From JAGLQQ01 sp043806135 (lineage in GTDB: Bacteria > Omnitrophota > Gorgyraeia > B26-G9), in assembly GCA_043806135.1 (NCBI GenBank), contig JAZDHG010000062.1:1-29988 (forward strand): DNA of 29,988 bases, in the 5' to 3' direction. The first letter of the stretch is position 1. Each line of letters starts with the position of its first letter. The position numbers and the translations under genes are program-made. The notes beneath the pieces were generated by a model. That model saw nothing but the letters and a program-made list of their open reading frames with translations. It was not told where the DNA came from and made no database searches. Below, piece after piece: positions 1-6,977 of the stretch.

Positions 1-93
1 GGCGCTATTATTTTAGGGGTTTTGTCAGGCATTTGGCCGGCATACCGGGCGGCAAAAATGCGGCCTATAGAAGCTATTAGAAGTGGAGAGTAA
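1..93 (+). CDS. ABC transporter permease, FtsX/MacB type (C-terminal end only)
   Basis: Only the last 30 codons are present; the gene begins before the window. The frame reads GAIILGVLSGIWPAYRAAKM then RPIEAIRSGE and stop. A final membrane segment followed by a PAxRAAxxxPIEAxR tail is the usual C-terminus of MacB/LolC/FtsX-family permeases (family knowledge). The next gene, an ABC ATPase, starts five bases after the stop, so this is almost certainly the membrane partner of the two ATPases downstream. Its substrate cannot be told from this fragment. Confidence 0.85.
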   Translation, partial: GAIILGVLSGIWPAYRAAKMRPIEAIRSGE

Positions 94-97
94 TAAA

Positions 98-796
98 ATG
101 AAGAATAATGGATGTGTTATAAAAGCAGAAGCATTAAAGAAGGTATATCACCTTTATTCGGAAGAGATAGTCGCGCTTAAGGGCATAAATGTCCTGATAA
201 AAAAAAGCGAGTTTGTTTCTATTATGGGGCCTTCAGGCGCAGGTAAAACTACGTTTTTGAATCTTGTCGGATGTTTAGATAAACATACTGAAGGTAAACT
301 TGAGGTGCTGGGCAAGGACCTTAATTCTTTAAATGAAGGCCAACAGCGTGATATGCGCCTGCATAGTTTAGGTTTTGTCTTCCAAGAGTTTTTTTTGGTC
401 AAAGAGCTTACTGCGCTGGAGAATGTGCAGCTGCCGATGATCTTTGCTGATGACTATAAAAATTTAAGCTGGGCAAAGAGTCTTTTGGAAAAAGTGGGAT
501 TGTCTAAAAGAATGAACCATTTTCCTAAGGAATTATCAGGAGGAGAGATGCAGAGAGTGGCTGTGGCTCGGGCATTGGCAAATAAGCCGGATATTCTCCT
601 GGCTGATGAACCTACGGGAAATCTGGATACTAAAAATGCCCAAGGGATCTATGATTTATTCAGACAATTAGGTAAAGAGGAAAACATTACTATTGTTGCC
701 GCCACGCATAATGTAAAGCTCGGGTTTCAAGCAGATAGAGTTATCCATCTGCGCGAAGGTAACATTGAAAAAGATGAGGTAATTGTAAAAATTTAA
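98..796 (+). CDS. ABC transporter ATP-binding protein, LolD/MacB-like
   Basis: The 232-residue product is a complete ABC ATPase that would power the FtsX-type permease just upstream. Visible motifs: Walker A GPSGAGKT at about 44-51, Q-loop Gln near 96, signature LSGGE at 146-150, Walker B ILLADE at 166-171 followed by PTGNLD, and H-loop His near 204. Length and motif order match LolD/MacB/FtsE-type exporters that act on the outer leaflet or periplasm. I chose ATG at 98 because GGAGAG lies seven bases upstream; a GTG at 83 in frame would overlap the permease stop and has no better site. The next ATPase follows after 12 bases, so these are one operon. Confidence 0.93.
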   Translation: MKNNGCVIKAEALKKVYHLYSEEIVALKGINVLIKKSEFVSIMGPSGAGKTTFLNLVGCLDKHTEGKLEVLGKDLNSLNEGQQRDMRLHSLGFVFQEFFLVKELTALENVQLPMIFADDYKNLSWAKSLLEKVGLSKRMNHFPKELSGGEMQRVAVARALANKPDILLADEPTGNLDTKNAQGIYDLFRQLGKEENITIVAATHNVKLGFQADRVIHLREGNIEKDEVIVKI

Positions 797-808
797 CGGA
801 GGCTTTAG

Positions 809-1504
809 ATGGATAAGTCAATCGTATTAGAGGCAAAAGAATTAAAGAAATACTATATCCGTGGCTCGGAAACGGTTAAGGCGCTTGACGGTGTGGATTT
901 TGCTATTCGTCAGGGCGAGATTGTGTCTATAGTTGGGCCGTCCGGGTCGGGTAAAACTACGCTGATGAACTTAATCAGCTGTTTAGATATTCCTACTTCA
1001 GGCGTTCTTAATATCGCGGGTGAGGATGTAACACATTTCAAAGAATCTCAACTTATTGGTATACGGCGTAAATATATTGGTTTTATTTTTCAGCAGTTTT
1101 ACCTTATTCCTAATCTTTTTGCGGTAGAGAATGTGGAACTGCCTCTTATCTTTGCAAAAAAACCAATAGATAGAGATAAGATACTTAACGTTCTTGAAAC
1201 CGTGGGATTAAAAGGCAAAGAAGGTATCCCGGCATATATGCTTTCTGGAGGAGATAAACAGCGCGTTGCTATTGCACGTTCATTAATTAATGAACCGAAG
1301 CTTTTGATTGCTGATGAGCCGACTGGTAAATTGGAAATAAAAGTAAGGGATCAATTAATAGAGTTATTTAAACAGTTGTCTAAGAAAGGAATCTCTATAT
1401 TTATCGCTACTCATGATTTAGAATTAGCGGCCATGACGGAGAGAATCATTCATTTACAAGACGGCAAGATTATTTCAAAAGAGCAATCGATGTTGTATCA
1501 TTAG
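809..1504 (+). CDS. ABC transporter ATP-binding protein, second tandem copy with altered signature and D-loop
   Basis: A second 231-residue ABC ATPase of the same subfamily. Walker A GPSGSGKT is at 43-50, Q-loop Gln at about 95, signature LSGGD at 145-149, Walker B LLIADE at 165-170 and H-loop His near 202. After Walker B it reads PTGKLEIK where the family (and the preceding gene) has PTGNLDxx, so the D-loop Asp is replaced by Glu and the adjacent Asn is lost; the signature also has Asp in place of Gln/Glu. One explanation is that it pairs with the upstream ATPase as a heterodimer with one weakened site. The start is ATG 809 behind GGAGG. The cargo is unknown. Confidence 0.92.
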   Translation: MDKSIVLEAKELKKYYIRGSETVKALDGVDFAIRQGEIVSIVGPSGSGKTTLMNLISCLDIPTSGVLNIAGEDVTHFKESQLIGIRRKYIGFIFQQFYLIPNLFAVENVELPLIFAKKPIDRDKILNVLETVGLKGKEGIPAYMLSGGDKQRVAIARSLINEPKLLIADEPTGKLEIKVRDQLIELFKQLSKKGISIFIATHDLELAAMTERIIHLQDGKIISKEQSMLYH

Positions 1505-1535
1505 AGGAAACTAACCAATCAAAAAGGGGTAATAT

Positions 1536-1877
1536 ATGCTAAAGAAAAAACTTATTCTTATGAGTATAGTTTTATTTATGTTCGGCCGGACAACTTTTTC
1601 TTTTGCCCAAATGAAATGTCCAGGGCATTCGGGCGGCAGTGGGCATAAATATAATTCTTCTGATTCTGTGGCACAAAATAGTCAAAAAATGACTGTGGAG
1701 GTTGGCAATAAAGTCTGTCCAGTTCTAAATGGAAAGATTGATGAAAAGACCAAGGCGATTTTTGAATACAAGGAAAAGATTTATAATTTCTGCTGCCCTG
1801 CCTGTATCGATGATTTCAAAAAATACCCTGATAAATATATCAAGAAGGCAGAGGAGGAGCTTAAGGGTGCATCTTAG
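1536..1877 (+). CDS. secreted small YHS-domain (putative metal-binding) protein
   Basis: 113 residues. The first 24 or so form a signal peptide (Lys-rich start, hydrophobic core, FSFA then Q), so the protein is exported. Residues about 59-105 look like a YHS/TRASH-type domain: CPVLNGKID, then EYKEKIYNFCCPACIDDF, with Cys at 61, 86, 87 and 90. Such domains bind copper, mercury or other soft metals or serve as small sensors (family knowledge). A His/Gly-rich stretch (CPGHSGGSGHK) directly after the signal could also bind metal. It lies 31 bases after the ABC operon with its own ribosome site (AAAAAGGGG), which suggests a metal-linked role for the transporter, but that is inference. Confidence 0.75.
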   Translation: MLKKKLILMSIVLFMFGRTTFSFAQMKCPGHSGGSGHKYNSSDSVAQNSQKMTVEVGNKVCPVLNGKIDEKTKAIFEYKEKIYNFCCPACIDDFKKYPDKYIKKAEEELKGAS

Positions 1878-1964
1878 GCAAAAATCAAATGATCATAAGG
1901 CTATATTCTCGCAGAGGAGAACATAGGGTTGATGCTTCCTTGTGATGTTATAGCAGACCGACCA

Positions 1965-1986
1965 TCCCCGGGCTTTAGCCCGTGGG
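1965..1986. repeat. left-end hairpin of the IS200-type element
   Basis: GGGC-TTTA-GCCC core (1970-1981), continued outward by C-G, a C/T mismatch at 1968/1983, two more C-G pairs and a T-G wobble. The same core is found in the right-end hairpin, where the mismatch position is a proper A-T pair. This fits the imperfect subterminal palindromes that TnpA binds. Confidence 0.8.
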
Positions 1987-2006
1987 TAGTAAAGGGCTGC
2001 GAGCGA

Positions 2007-2025
2007 AGCCAGGATTTTTCTGGCT
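2007..2025 (+). promoter_or_regulatory. leader hairpin upstream of the transposase start
   Basis: AGCCAG (2007-2012) and CTGGCT (2020-2025) pair around GATTTTT. IS200 elements are known to keep transposase translation low through structure in the 5' leader (family knowledge). This stem lies about 30 bases before the chosen ATG and may play that part. Confidence 0.45.
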
Positions 2026-2042
2026 GAGCGAGGGCAATTGTG

Positions 2043-2465
2043 GCATAATCTGGCTATGGCTAGATATTGGAAGGGTGGACATACAAGACACAAGCTGCAA
2101 TACCACTTGGTTTGGATACCAAAGTATCGCAAACGGGTATTACGAGGCAAAATAGCCTATCGTTTGAAAGGACTCCTGTATGATGCATGTAGGATGAACC
2201 GATGGTGGATAGGCAAAATTAGTATACAAGTTGATCATGTGCATTTACTGATACAGTTGCAATCAGATGATAGCGTTGCTGAAACAGTACGCATATTGAA
2301 GGGTGGAACAAGCAAGATAATTCGGAAAGAATTTTCGGAATTGGAAGAATTTCTTTGGGGAGATAGTTTTTGGGCAGATGGCTATTTTGCCGAGTCAATA
2401 GGTCATGTCGATGAGGGTGCAATCAGAGAATATATCGACGGACAGAATAAGTAGCCAGATTATGC
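2043..2465. repeat. 13-bp inverted repeat exactly bracketing tnpA (2043-2055 and 2453-2465)
   Basis: GCATAATCTGGCT at 2043-2055 ends at the base before the transposase ATG. Its exact reverse complement AGCCAGATTATGC runs from 2453, inside the stop codon, to 2465. The full-length tnpA message could close on itself and bury the start region. The repeat lies inside the two end hairpins. Confidence 0.75.
2056..2454 (+). CDS. tnpA: IS200/IS605-family transposase TnpA (Y1 HUH enzyme)
   Basis: The 132-residue product begins MARYWKGGHTRHKLQYHLVW, a typical IS200 TnpA start. The HUH metal site is the HVH of DHVHLLI (His61, His63), and the nucleophilic Tyr is most likely Tyr126 in the last helix (REYIDGQ). 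The length fits the family (about 130-155), so the enzyme looks intact. It cuts and joins single-stranded DNA at the element ends. A TTG start at 2038 would add six residues encoded by the inverted repeat; ATG 2056 matches family starts better. No strong ribosome site precedes it, as expected for a poorly translated transposase. Confidence 0.92.
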   Translation: MARYWKGGHTRHKLQYHLVWIPKYRKRVLRGKIAYRLKGLLYDACRMNRWWIGKISIQVDHVHLLIQLQSDDSVAETVRILKGGTSKIIRKEFSELEEFLWGDSFWADGYFAESIGHVDEGAIREYIDGQNK

Positions 2466-2478
2466 AGAAGGATAGAAA

Positions 2479-2498
2479 CCACGGGCTTTAGCCCGTGG
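2479..2498. repeat. right-end hairpin of the IS200-type element
   Basis: A perfect stem, CCACGGGC (2479-2486) against GCCCGTGG (2491-2498) around TTTA. A further GAAA/TTTC pairing (2475-2478 with 2501-2504) is offset by a two-base AG bulge. It shares its core with the left-end hairpin. Confidence 0.82.
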
Positions 2499-2585
2499 AG
2501 TTTCATTTGTTTACGAGAAAGAAGAAGCCGGATTTTTAAAAGGTTTCTTCCCATGGGACATGAGTGAGACGCCAAAAATAAAAAA

Positions 2586-2612
2586 GGCTCTCAGTTTTCT
2601 GAGAGCCTTTTT
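2586..2612. terminator. strong intrinsic terminator, probably bidirectional
   Basis: GGCTCTCAG (2586-2594), loop TTTT, CTGAGAGCC (2599-2607), then five T. Five A precede the left arm, so it could also stop minus-strand transcription. It shields the GIY-YIG gene from read-through out of the insertion sequence. Confidence 0.92.
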
Positions 2613-2621
2613 GCATTCGCA

Positions 2622-2630
2622 TGTTATAAT
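2622..2630 (+). promoter_or_regulatory. extended -10 promoter placing the start point at or near the GIY-YIG start codon
   Basis: TGTTATAAT is an extended -10 with a perfect TATAAT at 2625-2630. The ATG at 2637 is only six bases beyond it, where a transcript would begin. There is no good -35, which extended -10 promoters tolerate. The terminator ends 13 bases upstream, so the gene needs its own promoter here. Confidence 0.6.
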
Positions 2631-2636
2631 ATTTCT

Positions 2637-2885
2637 ATGTGGCATGTTTATATCTTAAAATGCAAAGGCGGAAGCTTGTATGCCGGTATTACAACTGAAA
2701 TAAAGCGCAGGTTAGAGCAGCATAATCAGGCAAAGGCAAGTAAATATACCCGCGCGCACATTCCTGTAAAACTTGTCTATAGTAAACAATGTAATTGCAG
2801 GTCAACGGCCCTTAAGCGCGAAGCTCAAATCAAAAAAATGACAAGGAAGGAAAAACTCACCCTGATAAAAGACGATAGCAAGTAA
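2637..2885 (+). CDS. GIY-YIG superfamily protein, YhbQ/UPF0213-like
   Basis: 82 residues forming one GIY-YIG nuclease domain. It starts MWHVYILKC and continues with GSLYAGITTEIKRRLEQHN, which gives the two Tyr-containing strands (Tyr5, Tyr15-Gly17-Ile18), Arg24/25 and His29. The likely catalytic Glu is Glu62 in LKREAQIKK. The size and motif set match the stand-alone YhbQ family, of uncertain but nuclease-like role (family knowledge). No Shine-Dalgarno site precedes the ATG, and the -10 box lies so close that the message is probably leaderless. The next gene is on the same strand but beyond its own promoter. Confidence 0.88.
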   Translation: MWHVYILKCKGGSLYAGITTEIKRRLEQHNQAKASKYTRAHIPVKLVYSKQCNCRSTALKREAQIKKMTRKEKLTLIKDDSK

Positions 2886-2931
2886 TTTTATAGCCCAGAA
2901 CTGCCTGGTTCCGAATAGCCTGCTTTATCAG

Positions 2932-2960
2932 TTGACAATTGCTAACGCTAATCATACAAT
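2932..2960 (+). promoter_or_regulatory. strong sigma-70-type promoter
   Basis: TTGACA (2932-2937), 17-base spacer, TACAAT (2955-2960); the start point would be near 2967. It lies within an inverted repeat ATAGCCCA (2890-2897) / TGGGCTAT (2966-2973). It is about 190 bases ahead of the patatin-like gene, with a terminator between them. Confidence 0.75.
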
Positions 2961-2966
2961 AAAGTT

Positions 2967-3122
2967 GGGCTATTCTTATTTAAAGTGGAATAATTTCTGT
3001 AAGATAATAAAAGTGAAGCAGTTAGATATAAATAAGAATCACCTATGAATCTGTGTAATCTTGTTTTAATCTGTGAAATCAGGTTCTTTCCTTTAATTCA
3101 AATAAGAAAGAACCATTTTTTT
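2967..3122 (+). ncRNA. candidate structured small RNA or attenuated leader
   Basis: This interval runs from the promoter at 2932-2960 to an intrinsic terminator and has no convincing ORF. ATTCTTATTTA (2972-2982) pairs perfectly with TAAATAAGAAT (3029-3039) to close an internal domain. The same 5' segment could instead pair with AAATAAGAA at 3100-3108, which overlaps the first bases of the terminator's right arm. A near-repeat, AATCTGTG(T/A)AATC, occurs at 3048-3060 and 3068-3080. The RNA may be a free-standing transcript of about 155 bases or a leader controlling the lipase gene. No known RNA family was recognised. Confidence 0.4.
3082..3121 (+). terminator. intrinsic terminator between promoter and lipase gene
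   Basis: GGTTCTTTC (3082-3090) pairs with GAAAGAACC (3106-3114) over a 15-base loop, then A and a run of T. It ends about 36 bases before the patatin-like start codon. Confidence 0.78.
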
Positions 3123-3157
3123 ACTGTAATTTTACGAATTAGGGAGTTATAAGTACT

Positions 3158-4081
3158 ATGGCTAGAAAACGTGTAAAAGTAGCACTGGCTTTAGGCGGGG
3201 GCGGAGTACGCGGTCTTGCCCATATCGGGGTAATAAGAACCTTACTGCAGGCGGGTGTGCCAATAGATATGATCGCAGGCACGAGTATGGGAGCAATGAT
3301 CGGGGCGCAGTACGCTTTAAATCCGGATATCAATGCTATTGAAAAACGAATGCTTGCAATGTTAGATAGAAAAGAAATCAGTGCAATAGAGAAATTGATT
3401 AGCGGATATTCACCAAGTGAAGAAAAAAAGCTGATTATTCAGTCTTTGTTTTCTTTTGTTAAACAAATGGTTTTAGTTAATGTACGGGCAATAAAAAGAT
3501 GGGTTTTTAGCGGAAAGGAAATATCCTGGATTTTCGAATATCTTGAGATAGATACTGATTTTAAAAAACTTAAGATTCCCTTTTGCTGCGCAAGCGTAGA
3601 TTTGCGTACTGGACAAGAGGTAATTATTTCAAAAGGAAGCATCAAAGAGGCTGTCCTGGCTTCTGTATCCCTGCCGGGTGTTTTTCCGCCTGTTAAGATC
3701 GGAAAGTTTTTACTTGTCGATGGAGGGATTATCGGCAGCGTTCCGGTTGAAGCTGCACGGGATATGGGAGCGGATATTGTTATAGCTGTAGGGGTTGAAG
3801 CACAGGTTGATTATAACAAGAAATTAGGCAATGGAGTAGATATTATGTTTCAGGCAGACGCGATACGGGCTTGGAAGCTAAGCGATATGAGAATAAAAGA
3901 AGCGGATGTGATAATTTATCCTGAAGTAGGTAATATCACATGGGCGTCTTTTTCAAAGGCAAATGAATGTATTAAAGCTGGTGAAGAAGCTACGAAGAAA
4001 ATGATAGATCAGATACTTGCGGTTATTAAGAAAAGGAGAAAAAAGGGGTTTTGGAAAGAATTTTTCTCTTTTTCTGAATAG
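3158..4081 (+). CDS. patatin-like phospholipase / RssA-type serine hydrolase
   Basis: 307 residues. The glycine-rich oxyanion loop GGGGVRGLAHIGV is at 13-25, the nucleophile elbow GTSMG holds Ser43, and the dyad Asp188 sits in VDGG. These are the catalytic elements of patatin-like lipid acyl hydrolases. The bacterial RssA/YlbK subgroup has this length and acts on membrane lipids (family knowledge). There is no signal peptide, so it is cytoplasmic or membrane-associated. ATG 3158 follows a GGGAG site by 10 bases. The C-terminus is Lys/Arg-rich (KKRRKKGFWK), which may favour membrane contact. The AsmA-like gene 28 bases downstream suggests a shared envelope-lipid theme. Confidence 0.92.
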   Translation: MARKRVKVALALGGGGVRGLAHIGVIRTLLQAGVPIDMIAGTSMGAMIGAQYALNPDINAIEKRMLAMLDRKEISAIEKLISGYSPSEEKKLIIQSLFSFVKQMVLVNVRAIKRWVFSGKEISWIFEYLEIDTDFKKLKIPFCCASVDLRTGQEVIISKGSIKEAVLASVSLPGVFPPVKIGKFLLVDGGIIGSVPVEAARDMGADIVIAVGVEAQVDYNKKLGNGVDIMFQADAIRAWKLSDMRIKEADVIIYPEVGNITWASFSKANECIKAGEEATKKMIDQILAVIKKRRKKGFWKEFFSFSE

Positions 4082-4109
4082 AGGGTTATATTACTGAAAG
4101 AAGGCTGTG

Positions 4110-5756
4110 ATGAAAAAGATAGCGCTTATCGGTGTAATTGTACTTATAGGTTTAGTCGGGGTGACCTTTATGTATTTTAACTATGTATATATTCCGAAAA
4201 ATTTAAAACCTATGGTGGTAAAGTTGTTAGAAGAAAATCTGCAGAAAAAAGTAATTGTGGATAATGCTTTCTATTTTCCGCTTAAAGGAGTACTATTTTC
4301 CAAAGTCGAAATAATAAACGCGGATCAAACACCTTTTTTAGAGGTCAGTTCTATCGATTTCGGGTTAAAATCCATTCCGTTTATAAAAAAGAATGGATTT
4401 GTGGCAAAACTAAGACTGGTGGTAAAAGGGATTGTGTTTAAGCAAAATGAACTAAAAGCCCAAGGAGACTGTGCGATAGACCTTGATATTAATATCCAAG
4501 CTAAAGAAGAGATAGTTTTTTCGGCAATTATGGACTTGAAGGATATAAATGTTAAGGGGATTAAGGAAACAGGTGAAATCTCGAGAATACAAGGCAGAAT
4601 TATCTGTTCGCAAAACAGTTTTTCCAGCGAAAATGTCTCCGCCACTATAGGCGCTAAAATATTGAACGTGCGAATTGCGGGGGATTATGATAAGCAAGAC
4701 ATAAACATAAGAAACTTTAACATTGATTATGTCGATACAAATCTTTCTATGAAAGGCAAAATATCAGATCTTCAAAATCCGAATATTGATTTTACTATAG
4801 AGGGGCTTATAAAATTAAAGGATATTCCGGATATTCTTTCAGGAATACCGTTGCCTGCACTAAGGGGAGATTGTAAAGTAACGGCTGAATGCAAAGGACA
4901 GCCTGCTGCTTTAGAAAAACTTAACACTGTTGCTAAAATAACGTTTTCTAATACATCAGTAGACAAAATAAAGATCGCAAATTTAAAAGTGGATATTAAT
5001 CTTAAAAAAGGCGTTTTAAACCTTTTCCCTTTAGACTGTGATTTCTATAGGGGGAAGATTACAGGAGATGCAAATGTTAATATAGTTGATAAGGGTATCC
5101 CGGTGAAGTGTTCTATAGATGCGCAGAACATAGATATTGAGCCGTTGGTAGAGGATCTAACAGGCCAGAACATGGGGCAGGGAGTACTTAATGCCCATGG
5201 GGGAATATCCGGCAGCGCAGCTGACTTAAACATGCTTAACGGTACCGGATGGTTTAAGGTTATACAAGGAAAAGTCAAAATGCCGCCTAACTTTGCCAAA
5301 GTTGCTGAAACCCTTGGAGTATCCCGGTTAGCAGATATGAAGATAGAAGAGGCTTCGGCTACATTCTCTCTAAGCGATGGTAAGCTGCAAACACAGGATC
5401 TGATCATGATTGCTGCTGAGGCGACAATTTCCGGCATTGGTTATATTGACCTTGAGCAATATGTTGATTTTGAGGCATTGTTTAAACTAAGTCAGGAATT
5501 TGTACAAAATACCGGCGGCATAGGCCAGTTATTAAGCTTTGCTTCTGATGAAACAGGCGCACCGCTTGTAAAAGTAAGGGTTTATGATAAGCTTTCTCAT
5601 CTTAAGTATAAGATCGTTCCTTTACCGGTTAAGGATATAATAAATAGCAAGATCAAAGGTGAGTTGCAGAATATTTTTAAACAGGAAGAAGGGCAATCCG
5701 GAAAATCTGAGATTCAGGATCAAATTAAAAAAGGACTGGAAAAAATATTCAGGTGA
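4110..5756 (+). CDS. AsmA-family envelope protein
   Basis: 548 residues. One N-terminal membrane helix (about 4-26) is followed by a long beta-rich region with repeating motifs such as VEIINAD, NFNIDYVDTNLSMKGKISDL and GDANVNI. The C-terminal part (GTGWFKVIQGKVKMPPNFAKV through GKLQTQDL and SGIGYIDL) is characteristic of AsmA-like C-terminal domains. Such proteins span the periplasm and are linked to lipid transport to, or assembly of, the outer membrane (family knowledge). ATG 4110 was chosen over GTG 4107 because AAGG lies six to nine bases upstream. The stop overlaps the GTG of nagA (GTGA), so translation is probably coupled. Confidence 0.85.
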   Translation: MKKIALIGVIVLIGLVGVTFMYFNYVYIPKNLKPMVVKLLEENLQKKVIVDNAFYFPLKGVLFSKVEIINADQTPFLEVSSIDFGLKSIPFIKKNGFVAKLRLVVKGIVFKQNELKAQGDCAIDLDINIQAKEEIVFSAIMDLKDINVKGIKETGEISRIQGRIICSQNSFSSENVSATIGAKILNVRIAGDYDKQDINIRNFNIDYVDTNLSMKGKISDLQNPNIDFTIEGLIKLKDIPDILSGIPLPALRGDCKVTAECKGQPAALEKLNTVAKITFSNTSVDKIKIANLKVDINLKKGVLNLFPLDCDFYRGKITGDANVNIVDKGIPVKCSIDAQNIDIEPLVEDLTGQNMGQGVLNAHGGISGSAADLNMLNGTGWFKVIQGKVKMPPNFAKVAETLGVSRLADMKIEEASATFSLSDGKLQTQDLIMIAAEATISGIGYIDLEQYVDFEALFKLSQEFVQNTGGIGQLLSFASDETGAPLVKVRVYDKLSHLKYKIVPLPVKDIINSKIKGELQNIFKQEEGQSGKSEIQDQIKKGLEKIFR

Positions 5757-6913
5757 AAAAACAAAAATTTAATTCTGGCCGAAATCCTCACACGATACTT
5801 ATTCATAATGCCCGTTTAATAACCGGGAACAGGATTACAGATAACTCCTGGATTTTTATTAGAAATTCAAAGATTGTCAAGATAGGCCATGGAGCAAAGC
5901 CTGTTTTAAAGGACACGCTTTATATAAATGCCAAATCCAGTTATGTTGCTCCGGGATTTATTGATTTGCATATTCACGGTGATATGAACAAAATTTCTAA
6001 CACGCAGGCAAAATTTGGTACTACGGGATTTTTGCTTAGTTTGCATACAAGAAGTCTAAACCAGTTTTCCAGATCATTGTTTGAATCCGAGGACACTTTA
6101 TTGCAAGGTGCAAGGTGTCTGGGTTTTCATCTTGAAGGTCCGTTTATAAATAGGGAGATGGCCGGGGCACAGCCCAGGCGGTTTGTGATAGACCCTGATA
6201 TTACGGCAGTCAGGTCTTTGATCAAGAATGCACAGAAAAAGATAAAAATAATAACCATTGCGCCTGAGCTGAAAAACAGCACGGCTTTGATTAAACTGTT
6301 AAAAAGAAACAAAGTTGTTGCGGCTATAGGCCATACGGATGCAAACATTGAACAGACGAAAAGGGCAATAGATAACGGATGTTTATATACTACGCATGTT
6401 TTTAACCGAATGAGCGGGATATCTTCAAGAAATCCGGGTGTTATCACGCAGGTCTTGCTGGATGATCGAATCACGGCGGAAGTTATTGCCGATATGCATC
6501 ATGTGCATCCGGATAATTTGCGGTTATTAGTAAAATGCAAGATGTTGGATAAGATCGTTCTGGTCAGTGATTCTGTAGCGGCAATGGACAGCAAGTCGCT
6601 GAAAGTAATTGCCGGTGTTTACCGTATGGAAAACCTTGCCCTGAACCGAACTGGTTCTGGTTTAGGGTATGTAATCGCAGGAAGTAAGCTGAATTTGTTG
6701 CAGGCTGTGAAAAATATGATATACTTGTGTGGAGTTTCAATAGTAAATGCGGTAAACATGGCCAGCCTTAATCCGGCTAAAGTTATTGGAGTTGAAAACA
6801 TAAAGGGAAAAATCACAACAGGTTACGACGCTGATCTTGTTATTTTCAACAAAAATTTTCATTGCAAAATGACATTAGTTGGTGGAAGAATTGTTTATAA
6901 GTGCAGTAATTAA
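5753..6913 (+). CDS. nagA: N-acetylglucosamine-6-phosphate deacetylase
   Basis: 386 residues, an amidohydrolase that converts GlcNAc-6-P to glucosamine-6-P and acetate. The DLHIHG motif holds His73 and His75, the metal ligands are Glu128 (HLEGP), His194 (GHTDA) and His215 (TTHVFNRM), with His251 in the substrate site and catalytic Asp273 in LVSDSVA. Length and residue spacing agree closely with the E. coli enzyme. The GTG start overlaps the AsmA-like stop; no other start lies before the conserved HTILIHNARLI strand. It is followed by glmS, not the usual nagB, so it may recycle envelope-derived amino sugars into biosynthesis. Confidence 0.95.
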   Translation: MKKQKFNSGRNPHTILIHNARLITGNRITDNSWIFIRNSKIVKIGHGAKPVLKDTLYINAKSSYVAPGFIDLHIHGDMNKISNTQAKFGTTGFLLSLHTRSLNQFSRSLFESEDTLLQGARCLGFHLEGPFINREMAGAQPRRFVIDPDITAVRSLIKNAQKKIKIITIAPELKNSTALIKLLKRNKVVAAIGHTDANIEQTKRAIDNGCLYTTHVFNRMSGISSRNPGVITQVLLDDRITAEVIADMHHVHPDNLRLLVKCKMLDKIVLVSDSVAAMDSKSLKVIAGVYRMENLALNRTGSGLGYVIAGSKLNLLQAVKNMIYLCGVSIVNAVNMASLNPAKVIGVENIKGKITTGYDADLVIFNKNFHCKMTLVGGRIVYKCSN

Positions 6914-6977
6914 ACGAAAATAAATCTCGCTACTCTCTTCGTTCTACTCGCTACTTAGTTAAGTTAAAGGAGCATTT

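Larger units (their letters stand above)
1961..2504 (+). mobile_element. IS200/IS605-type insertion sequence, single-gene form
   Basis: About 540 bases holding one Y1 transposase gene between two related hairpins, each with GGGCTTTAGCCC at the core: a left one at 1965-1986 and a right one at 2479-2498. There are no terminal inverted repeats of DDE type and no tnpB. This is the layout of IS200-type elements, which move as single strands using subterminal hairpins recognised by TnpA (family knowledge). Exact cleavage positions cannot be fixed without an empty site. It sits between the YHS gene and a strong terminator, so it interrupts no visible gene. Confidence 0.85.
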
